A stretch of DNA of 5,014 bases from Candidatus Spyradenecus faecavium (GTDB taxonomy: Bacteria; Verrucomicrobiota; Kiritimatiellia; RFP12; DVOR01). The DNA lies in the NCBI GenBank assembly GCA_018713405.1, contig DVOR01000224.1:1-5014 (forward strand), written 5' to 3'. The translations under genes and the position numbers were made by a program. The notes beneath the pieces are model-generated. The model was not told the origin of the DNA. It was given only the letters and a program-made list of their open reading frames with translations, and ran no database searches. Below are positions 1 through 5,014 of this stretch, one piece after another (position 1 is the stretch's first letter; every line of letters starts with the position of its first letter).

Positions 1-352
1 GGAGATTGTGGCACTCGATGGCGCGGAGGATGGCGTTGCGCTCGGGGGCGGGGCGGTCGTCGAGCCAGCCGAGGCGGAGGGCCTCGCCGCAGCTGAGGAG
101 GGCGTGGTTGACGCTGACGCGGTCGCTGAAGGTGCGGTATTGGCCGTATTGGCGGAAGCGGCCGAGGTCGTGGAGCCAGGCGGCGGTCTCGCCGAGGCCG
201 CGGAGGCGGGCGGGGAAGGCTTCGCCGTCCATGATGGCACGGGCGTTGGCGGCGACGCGGCGGGTGTGTTCCAGCTTGAGGAGGTTCATCTCCTCGGCGG
301 GGAAGGTGGCGGCGTAGGCCTCGAAGGCGGCCTCGACCTCGGTGTCTTTCAT
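1..352 (-). CDS. HD-domain metal-dependent hydrolase, N-terminal part (runs off left edge)
   Basis: I translated this frame by hand: it begins with ATG at 352-350 and stays open for 117 codons to the window edge, so the C-terminus is missing. The product is a soluble HD-superfamily protein, a family of metal-dependent phosphohydrolases acting on nucleotides and other phosphate esters. Visible signature residues are His29 (in HTRRVA), the paired His61-Asp62 (in WLHDLGRF), His83 (in VSVNHA) and His115 (in ECHN), which fit the usual order of HD-domain metal ligands. The last conserved Asp would lie beyond the edge. The phrase LHDLGRFRQYGQYRTFSD is typical of stand-alone HD proteins. It starts 9 nt after the polA stop codon, and a GAGGAA ribosome binding site overlaps that stop, so it is probably co-transcribed with polA and translated by reinitiation. 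The substrate is unknown; a role in nucleotide metabolism is only suggested by the neighbour. Family assignment is confident, function is not. Confidence 0.88.
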   Translation of the reverse strand, partial: MKDTEVEAAFEAYAATFPAEEMNLLKLEHTRRVAANARAIMDGEAFPARLRGLGETAAWLHDLGRFRQYGQYRTFSDRVSVNHALLSCGEALRLGWLDDRPAPERNAILRAIECHNL

Positions 353-357
353 GCGGG

Positions 358-363
358 TTCCTC
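358..363 (-). promoter_or_regulatory. Ribosome binding site of the HD-domain gene, overlapping the polA stop
   Basis: On the minus strand this reads GAGGAA, five bases before the ATG at 352-350. Its first two bases are the last two of the polA TGA stop (364-362), so a ribosome ending on polA sits directly on the start signal of the next gene. This supports the ATG at 352 as the true start and suggests coupled translation. Confidence 0.7.
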
Positions 364-3103
364 AGTGGGCGGAGAGCCAGTCCGTGCCGACGCCGATGGA
401 GACGGAGAGGGGGACGGGCAGGTCGATGACGGATTCCATGGCGGTCCGGATGAGGGGGCGGACGACGTCGAGCTCGTCCTCGGGGACGTCGAAGAGGAGT
501 TCGTCGTGGATCTGCAGGGTCATGCGGGTGCGGAGGGCGCGGGCGCGGAGCTCGCGGTCGATGCGGACCATGGCGAACTTGATGACGTCGGCGGCGGAGC
601 CTTGGATGGGGGTGTTGATGGCGATGCGTTCGGCGGCGGTGCGGGTGGTGGCGTTGCGGGAGTTGATCTCGGGGACGGCGCGGCGGCGGCCGAAGAGGGT
701 CTGGGCGTAGCCGCGCTCGCGGGCCTCGGCGACGCAACGGTCCATGTAGGCGCGGACGGCGGGGTATTGGGCGAAGTAGGCGTCGATGAGGTCTTGGGCC
801 TCTTTGCGGGGGATTCGGAGGCGGGAGGCGAGGCCGAAGGCGGAGATGCCGTAGATGATGCCGAAGTTGACCATCTTGCAGTGGGAGCGCTGGGCGGGGG
901 TGACGGCGTCGAGGGGGATGCCGTAGACGACGGAGGCGGTCTGGGCGTGGATGTCCTCGCCGCGGTGGAAGGCGCCGATCATGCGCTCGTCGCCGCTCAT
1001 GGCGGCCATGAGGCGAAGCTCGACCTGGGAGTAGTCGGCGGAGAGGAGGGTCCAGCCGGGGCCGCGGGCGACGAAGGCGGCGCGGATGCGTTGGCCGCGG
1101 TCGGAGCGGACGGGGATGTTCTGGAGGTTGGGGTTGGAGGAGGAGAGGCGCCCGGTGTCGGTGAAGGTCTGGTTGAAGGTGGTGTGGATGCGGCCGTCGG
1201 CGGGATCGATGTGCTCGGGCAGGCGGTCGACGTAGGTGTTCTTGAGCTTGACGCAGGCGCGCCAGTCGAGGATGAGGTCGATGACGGGGTGGCGGTCGCG
1301 GACCTTGAGGAGGAGGTCTTCGTTGGTGGGGAATTGGCCGCGGGCGGTGCGCTTGACGGTGGGGTCGAGCTTGAGGTCGCCGAAGAGGAACTCGCCGACC
1401 TGCTTGGGCGAGGCGAGGTTGACGCCGGCGCCGGTGTACTCGCGGATGGCGAGCTCCAGGCGGACGACCTCGGCCTCCAGCTCGTGGCGGAAGCGGCGGA
1501 GCGCAGGAACGTCGAGGCGGACGCCGACCTCTTCCATGCGCAGGAGGACGTCGGAGAGGGGTTCCTCGCAGTCGGTCAGCAGGTGGGCGAGGCCCATCTC
1601 CTCGATCTTCGGCATGAGGGCGGCGTGCAGGCGGAGGGCGACGTCGGCGTCCTCGGCTGCGTAGTCCAGGACGTCGGCGGGGAAGAGCTCGGCCATCGTG
1701 CGGCCCTTGTCCTTGCCAAGGAGGTCGGTGATCGGGATGGGGGCGTAGCCTAGGAAGACGTTGGCCACGTGGTCGAGGTCGTGGCGGTCGGTGGCGTCGA
1801 TGAGGTAGTGCTCCAGGAGCGTGTCGTGGAGGGGGCCGCGCAGCTCGATGCCCAGGCGGAGGAGGACGGCGCGGTCGAAGCGCAGGTGATGGCCGACCTT
1901 GGCGATGCGCTCCGATTGAAAGAGGGGGAGGAAGGGCGCAAGGGCGGCGCGCTGGGCGTCGTCGCCCTCCGGCAGGGGGAGATACCAGGCGCGGCCGCCG
2001 GCGGCGGCGAAGGAGCAGCCGACGGCGGGGTCGTGGCGCGGCTGGAGGCCGACGGTCTCGGTGTCGAAGGCGACGATGGGCTCGCGCAGCAACTCCGCCG
2101 CGAGGGCCTCGCGGGCCTCGGGGGTGTCGACCAGGCGGTAGTCGTGGGGAACGTCGGCGAGGGTCTTGTAGCGCGGGGTCTCCTGGGGTTGCTCGGCGAG
2201 GGTCTCCGAGAGGTCGAATTGGCGCTGGGTGGGGGTGGCGGCGAGGCCCAGGCGGTTGGCCACCTGGCGCAGCTCGTATTTGGCGAGGACGGCCGCGAGC
2301 TTGGCGCCGTCGGGCGGGGCCAGGCGCAGGTCGTCCAGCGACTCGGCCACGGGCGCGTCGCGGACGATGGTGACGAGGCGCTTGCTCATGCGGAGGTCGT
2401 CGAGGTGGGCGCGGAGGGCCTCGCCGACCTTGCCGGAGACCTCCCCCGCGTGGGCGATCAGGTTGTCGACCGTGCCGAAGCCCTTCAGGAGCTTGAGGGC
2501 GGTTTTGCCCCCCACGCCGGGGACGCCGGGGATGTTGTCGCTGGCGTCGCCGGCGAGCGCAAGGAAGTCGATCATCCGCTCGGGCGCGTCGATGCCCCAC
2601 TGCGCGCAGAGTTCTTCGGCGGAGAGCAGCGTGTGCTCGCCGGGGTGGAGGATGGAGACGTTCGGCCCGGCGAGCTGCCCCAGGTCCTTGTCCGGCGTGG
2701 CGATGATGACCTTCCCGAAGCCGGCCGCGACGGCGCGGGCGGCGAGCGTGCCGAGCACGTCGTCGGCCTCGAAGCCGTCGGCGCGGACGGTGCGGATGCC
2801 CCAGGCCTCGGCCAGCTCGACGGACTGGTCGATGGCGGCGGCGATGTCCTCCGGCATCTTCTCGCGCTGGGCCTTGTAGGGCGGGTAGAGGGTGTGGCGG
2901 AAGGTGGGGCTCTTGCTTTCCAGGGCGATGGCCAGATGCGAGGGGCTGTGCTGGCGGATCATCTGCTCCAGCGTGGTGGCGAAGAGGGAGAGCGACGAGG
3001 TGACGACGCCGGCGGCCGTGCGGCGGGGACGCTTCAGAAAGACGAAATGCCCACGGTAGAGGATGGGCATCAGGTCGACCAAGAGGAGGGTGTCCTCGTT
3101 CAT
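362..3103 (-). CDS. polA: DNA polymerase I (5' nuclease, proofreading exonuclease and polymerase)
   Basis: This complete 913-residue family A polymerase (E. coli has 928) fills gaps and removes primers during replication and repair. Domains: 5' nuclease about 1-290, 3'-5' exonuclease about 315-500, polymerase about 510-913. The 5' nuclease shows Asp10, Glu112/Asp114/Asp115, Asp138/Asp140 and Asp186/Asp189, plus the helix-hairpin-helix phrase IPGVPGVGGKTA. The proofreading site looks intact: Asp347 and Glu349 in DTET, Asp410, and Tyr481/Asp485 in YAAED. Polymerase motifs are A (Asp690 in SADYSQVELR), B (Arg739, Lys743, Phe747, Tyr751) and C (His866-Asp867-Glu868). Phe747 matches E. coli Phe762. 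Oddities: Glu62 stands where E. coli has the metal-site Asp63, Leu11 follows Asp10 instead of the usual Gly, and motif B has His-Cys before Lys743. The ATG overlaps the upstream stop by 4 nt and has an AAAGGAA site, so the start is well supported. Confidence 0.98.
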   Translation of the reverse strand: MNEDTLLLVDLMPILYRGHFVFLKRPRRTAAGVVTSSLSLFATTLEQMIRQHSPSHLAIALESKSPTFRHTLYPPYKAQREKMPEDIAAAIDQSVELAEAWGIRTVRADGFEADDVLGTLAARAVAAGFGKVIIATPDKDLGQLAGPNVSILHPGEHTLLSAEELCAQWGIDAPERMIDFLALAGDASDNIPGVPGVGGKTALKLLKGFGTVDNLIAHAGEVSGKVGEALRAHLDDLRMSKRLVTIVRDAPVAESLDDLRLAPPDGAKLAAVLAKYELRQVANRLGLAATPTQRQFDLSETLAEQPQETPRYKTLADVPHDYRLVDTPEAREALAAELLREPIVAFDTETVGLQPRHDPAVGCSFAAAGGRAWYLPLPEGDDAQRAALAPFLPLFQSERIAKVGHHLRFDRAVLLRLGIELRGPLHDTLLEHYLIDATDRHDLDHVANVFLGYAPIPITDLLGKDKGRTMAELFPADVLDYAAEDADVALRLHAALMPKIEEMGLAHLLTDCEEPLSDVLLRMEEVGVRLDVPALRRFRHELEAEVVRLELAIREYTGAGVNLASPKQVGEFLFGDLKLDPTVKRTARGQFPTNEDLLLKVRDRHPVIDLILDWRACVKLKNTYVDRLPEHIDPADGRIHTTFNQTFTDTGRLSSSNPNLQNIPVRSDRGQRIRAAFVARGPGWTLLSADYSQVELRLMAAMSGDERMIGAFHRGEDIHAQTASVVYGIPLDAVTPAQRSHCKMVNFGIIYGISAFGLASRLRIPRKEAQDLIDAYFAQYPAVRAYMDRCVAEARERGYAQTLFGRRRAVPEINSRNATTRTAAERIAINTPIQGSAADVIKFAMVRIDRELRARALRTRMTLQIHDELLFDVPEDELDVVRPLIRTAMESVIDLPVPLSVSIGVGTDWLSAH

Positions 3104-3498
3104 GCGGGGTTCCTTTCGGGGGCGGCGCGCCAGCGTTTCGCCAGCTCGGCGAGCGGCTGGGTGAGCGCGTCCGGCGGCACGGCGCCGAGGCGGGCGGCGA
3201 GCGCGGCGCGGAAGCGCGTCGGCTCGCAGTCGTCATAGATGCAGTGCTCGGGGTAAAGGGTCAGGTAGACGGACATGGGGGTGGCGTCGGGCGGGAGCGC
3301 CCAGGCCATGCCGGGCCGCAGGCGATAGGCCCGCTCGAAGGCCTCAAGGAAGTCGGCGTCGGCGTCCTGCCAGGCGGGGTCGCGCGGGCCGGGGTAAGCC
3401 CGGCGGAAGCGGCGGCGCTGGGCCCCGCGGTTCCACCGCCAGATGAGCCAGGTGAGGAAGGCGAGCGCGACGAGATAGAAGAGGTAGGTGGTCGTCAT
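3100..3498 (-). CDS. Small single-pass membrane-anchored protein of unknown function
   Basis: This 132-residue protein is not one I recognise. It starts with a short polar N-terminus and one hydrophobic segment at about residues 5-20 (YLFYLVALAFLTWLIW), followed at once by a strongly basic stretch at about 21-34 containing RRRFRR. By the positive-inside rule the N-terminus is outside and the remaining roughly 100 residues are cytoplasmic. There is no signal-peptide cleavage site or lipobox, so it is probably a permanent anchor. The soluble part has an acidic/aromatic patch (DADADFLEAFERAYRLRPG), then PPDATPMSVYLTLYP and an acidic YDDCE, and ends in an Ala-rich helix. The reading frame is open further upstream, but the ATG at 3498 is chosen because of its AAAAGGAA site, the 4-nt overlap with the preceding stop, and because the membrane segment begins there. 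It overlaps polA by 4 nt. Gene reality is well supported by frame and spacing; function unknown. Confidence 0.82.
   Translation of the reverse strand: MTTTYLFYLVALAFLTWLIWRWNRGAQRRRFRRAYPGPRDPAWQDADADFLEAFERAYRLRPGMAWALPPDATPMSVYLTLYPEHCIYDDCEPTRFRAALAARLGAVPPDALTQPLAELAKRWRAAPERNPA
3110..3116 (-). promoter_or_regulatory. Ribosome binding site of polA
   Basis: The minus strand reads AAAGGAA six bases before the polA ATG (3103-3101). It lies inside the last codons of the upstream gene, whose TGA shares bases with the polA ATG. It fixes the polA start and implies that polA translation is coupled to the gene before it. Confidence 0.75.
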
Positions 3499-4079
3499 CG
3501 ACGGTTCCTTTTGACACGGTAAATCGGGCGCGACGGGCGACGGCGGCGCAACACCGCGGCCCGCGGGCGGAGGCCATGCTCCAGCAACCCGGCGACCTGC
3601 CGTTGCACGGCGGGCAGGTCCACGGCGGCGAGGTCGGGCTCCGCCACGGCGAACGCCTCGCCCGTGCCGCGGCATTCGTAGAGGTGGACGCGGCGACCCG
3701 CGGCGTCGGTGGCGACCTGCCGCTCGACCAGCCGCTTGCCGCGCTCCAAGAGAAGCGCCAGGACGTAGATGGCCGCGCGGTCGCCCGGCGCGCCGCGCTC
3801 GGCCAAGGCCCGCAAAACCGCCTCGGGGGAGACCCGGTGCTCGGCGGCCGGCTCCTCGCGCCGCCGCGCGGAGGCCGGCAGGGTGAAGGCCCAGGCGGCC
3901 GAGGCTGCGGCCTTCTCCTGCGCCGGCAGGGCGGCGAAGCAGGCGGGGCAGAGGTCGCGGCGCGCGAAACCGCCGTCCGCGTCCGGCGTCAGCAGGGAGT
4001 GGCCCACGCCGCCGGGCGCGAAGGGCGCGCCGCAACCGGCGCACCGCTGGGCACGGGGCTTGAGGCGCCAATCGGCCAT
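3495..4079 (-). CDS. Uncharacterised protein with two CxxC zinc knuckles
   Basis: This 194-residue soluble protein has no name I can give with confidence. Residues 1-48 hold two CxxC pairs, Cys13/Cys16 (CAGC) and Cys44/Cys47 (CPAC), 27 residues apart, a layout expected to bind one structural zinc ion. The start MADWRLKPR and the phrase RRDLCPACF flank them. After an Ala-rich linker (about 50-80) a helical region, about 84-120, reads VSPEAVLRALAERG then AAIYVLALLLERGKRL, followed by a likely beta stretch with LYECRGTGEAF (about 133-143). The C-terminus is very basic (RRRRPSRP, then RVKRNRR), which could bind nucleic acid or phospholipid, though that is inference. There is no signal peptide or membrane segment. 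I have an impression of similar unannotated proteins in PVC-group bacteria, not checked. The ATG at 4079 follows the upstream TGA by one base, with only a weak GGGA upstream, so its translation probably depends on coupling. Its own stop overlaps the next start by 4 nt. Confidence 0.82.
   Translation of the reverse strand: MADWRLKPRAQRCAGCGAPFAPGGVGHSLLTPDADGGFARRDLCPACFAALPAQEKAAASAAWAFTLPASARRREEPAAEHRVSPEAVLRALAERGAPGDRAAIYVLALLLERGKRLVERQVATDAAGRRVHLYECRGTGEAFAVAEPDLAAVDLPAVQRQVAGLLEHGLRPRAAVLRRRRPSRPIYRVKRNRR
3505..3512 (-). promoter_or_regulatory. Ribosome binding site of the small membrane-anchored protein
   Basis: The minus strand reads AAAAGGAA six bases before the ATG at 3498-3496, inside the 3' end of the upstream gene. 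This site decides the start of a frame that is otherwise open for several hundred bases further upstream. Confidence 0.72.
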
Positions 4080-4080
4080 C

Positions 4081-5014
4081 TCAATTCCCGAGGAGCCCGC
4101 GCAGGGCGTTCAGGCCGCCGCGGACGGCCTCGCGCTTGGCCTCTTCCTTCGCGGCCTTCTCGCGCTCCTGCTCGGTCTTGGGCTCGGCGGCCTGCTTCTC
4201 GGCCTCTTCCTGCTTCTCCTTCAGGACCGCGCCGCCGAGGTTCAGCGCCGCGCCGAAGAGGTCGCCCGCGTCGGCCTCCTCCTCGGCCGCGTCCTGCTGG
4301 GCCTCACCCTCGCCCTCCGCGTCGCCACCGGAGAGAAGCCCGGAGAGGACGGTGGTGGCGGCCTTGTCGATCAGCTCGGCCTTCGCGGCCTCCTTCGCGT
4401 CGCCGGAGGCCTCGGCCTTGGCGCGCTTCTTGTCGAGGTGCTCCTGGAGGCGGGAGACGCCCACGGAGACGCCGACGTCCTTGACGGAGCTCAGCAGGGT
4501 GCCGACCTCGACGTTCGGGTTGTCGACGGTGCCGGTGATGGGCAGGGTGACCGGCTTGAGGAGGGATTTGTCGGAGACCTTGTCGCCGAGCACGCCGTCA
4601 AGCGGCACGGAGAGGGTGTAGTCGATCGCGCGCGTGGCCAGGTCGGTCTTGCCCTGGCAGGCGACCGTCCAATCCTTGCCGATCTCGACCTCGATCGGCT
4701 TGTCGGTGGAGAGGGTGCCCTCCTTCACCGCGACGACCAACTCCTGCGGCTTCAGCGAGACGGTCTTCGCGCCCTTCCCGGCGGCGCTGAGCACCTGTCC
4801 CAGCACGCCGTTCGGCTTGAGGGCGATTTCGCTCGTGATGAGGTCGAACTCCAGGTCCAGCGTGCTCAGGGGGTTGGGCTCCCCGAGCGCCAGGCGCATC
4901 CGCCGGCTCTGCACGCTGACGATGCCGGAGGGCTCGGCGGAGCCCTTGAGGATCGGGCTCACCAGGCCCAGCCCGGCGTCCAGCATCTCGGCCGTCACGT
5001 TGAAGTCCTTGAGG
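4081..5014 (-). CDS. AsmA/TamB-like envelope protein, C-terminal part (runs off right edge)
   Basis: The frame is open from the window edge to the TGA at 4083-4081, giving 310 visible residues; a GTG at 4998-4996 is internal, since LKDFN precedes it in frame. The first 180 residues alternate short beta strands and turns with phrases typical of AsmA-like C-terminal repeats, such as LGLVSPILKGSAEPSG, LKPNGVLGQVL, and LPITGTVDNPNVEV near residues 157-170. AsmA and TamB relatives are inner-membrane-anchored periplasmic proteins linked to lipid transport and outer-membrane assembly; the anchor would lie upstream of this window. From about residue 190 the protein becomes low-complexity: a Lys/Ala/Glu-rich stretch, an acidic run (about 231-251, EGEGEAQQDAAEEEADAG), then another charged helix and the end GGLNALRGLLGN. 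The stop lies 1 nt from the next start. Superfamily membership is likely by pattern, not proven; the precise family is uncertain. Confidence 0.78.
   Translation of the reverse strand, partial: LKDFNVTAEMLDAGLGLVSPILKGSAEPSGIVSVQSRRMRLALGEPNPLSTLDLEFDLITSEIALKPNGVLGQVLSAAGKGAKTVSLKPQELVVAVKEGTLSTDKPIEVEIGKDWTVACQGKTDLATRAIDYTLSVPLDGVLGDKVSDKSLLKPVTLPITGTVDNPNVEVGTLLSSVKDVGVSVGVSRLQEHLDKKRAKAEASGDAKEAAKAELIDKAATTVLSGLLSGGDAEGEGEAQQDAAEEEADAGDLFGAALNLGGAVLKEKQEEAEKQAAEPKTEQEREKAAKEEAKREAVRGGLNALRGLLGN

Larger units (their letters stand above)
1..5014 (-). other. Probable single polycistronic operon covering the whole window
   Basis: Five genes run in the same direction with junctions of +1 nt (4080), a 4-nt overlap (3498-3495), a 4-nt overlap (3103-3100) and +9 nt (361-353). 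Such spacing is the usual sign of co-transcription and translational coupling. The operon promoter must lie to the right of the window and its terminator to the left. I saw no hairpin followed by a T run and no plausible -35/-10 pair at any junction. Confidence 0.75.

Noticed and set aside
8..1753. Long open frame on the plus strand (581 codons)
   Set aside because: It lies codon-on-codon opposite polA and the HD gene. Because their codons mostly end in C, the opposite frame gives almost only Gly, Ala, Asp, Val and Glu, and TTA, CTA and TCA codons are too rare to create stops. No ribosome binding site or known domain.
1990..2012. GGC/GCC-rich run resembling a short triplet repeat
   Set aside because: It encodes an Ala/Gly stretch in the exonuclease domain of polA; it is short, imperfect and in frame, as expected from GC-rich codon use.
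1769..3238. Second long open frame on the plus strand (489 codons)
   Set aside because: Same antisense register opposite polA, interrupted from the first only by a single CTA codon (the Leu in FLGYAP). Composition is the Gly/Ala/Val/Asp/Glu pattern of a shadow frame.
3511..3516. Perfect TTGACA on the plus strand, like a -35 box
   Set aside because: No TATAAT-like hexamer lies 16-18 bases downstream (the region is GC-rich), it points against all genes, and it overlaps the ribosome binding site of a minus-strand gene.
3499..4071. Upstream extension of the small membrane protein frame to 4071
   Set aside because: The added part is Arg/Pro/Ala-rich, overlaps the zinc-knuckle gene almost completely in another frame, and the ATG at 3498 has a good ribosome binding site and begins the membrane helix.
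3576..4484. Plus-strand open frame of 302 codons
   Set aside because: It lies opposite the zinc-knuckle and AsmA-like genes, and its second half is an Arg/Pro/Ser-rich run typical of a wrong frame in GC-rich DNA.
4136..4621. Plus-strand Ser/Ala-rich open frame of 161 codons
   Set aside because: Antisense to the charged tail of the AsmA-like gene; the Ser-rich content mirrors its Glu and Ala codons. No recognisable domain.
4996..4998. GTG as a start of the AsmA-like protein
   Set aside because: The frame continues upstream to the edge (LKDFN) with no ribosome binding site before the GTG, and the visible protein begins in the middle of a domain.

Overview
The window is a compact, GC-rich stretch of bacterial chromosome in which every supported gene lies on the minus strand. 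Read in the direction of transcription (right to left) it holds: the 3' end of an AsmA/TamB-like envelope protein gene (5014 to 4081, running off the right edge); a small protein with two CxxC zinc knuckles (4079 to 3495); a 132-residue protein with one membrane anchor (3498 to 3100); a full-length DNA polymerase I, polA (3103 to 362); and the N-terminal part of an HD-domain metal-dependent hydrolase (352 to 1, running off the left edge).

The layout looks like one operon. The junctions are, in order, 1 nt apart, a 4-nt ATGA overlap, a second 4-nt ATGA overlap, and a 9-nt gap in which the ribosome binding site reuses the polA stop codon. No intergenic space is large enough for a promoter, terminator or RNA gene. 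No mobile element, CRISPR array, tRNA or rRNA is visible, and no stretch above 300 bases lacks a gene.

The best-understood member is polA. It has all three domains: 5' nuclease, an apparently active 3'-5' proofreading exonuclease, and the polymerase. Its 5' nuclease metal-site region has some unusual residues. The HD protein downstream may act on nucleotides or other phosphorylated small molecules, but its substrate cannot be read from the sequence. The AsmA-like protein and the anchored protein point to the cell envelope, so the operon appears to mix replication/repair and envelope genes; no common pathway is evident.

The organism is a bacterium with very high GC. An AsmA-like protein suggests a diderm (outer-membrane) bacterium. 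The style of the two small unknown proteins reminds me of uncharacterised proteins from the PVC group (Planctomycetes, Verrucomicrobia, Kiritimatiellae, Lentisphaerae), but this is recollection and not a search result, so the placement is tentative. I see no convincing novel multi-gene system. The items most worth checking are the two uncharacterised proteins locked by overlap to polA, the Asp-to-Glu change in the polA 5' nuclease domain, and a change in third-codon-base preference along the operon.
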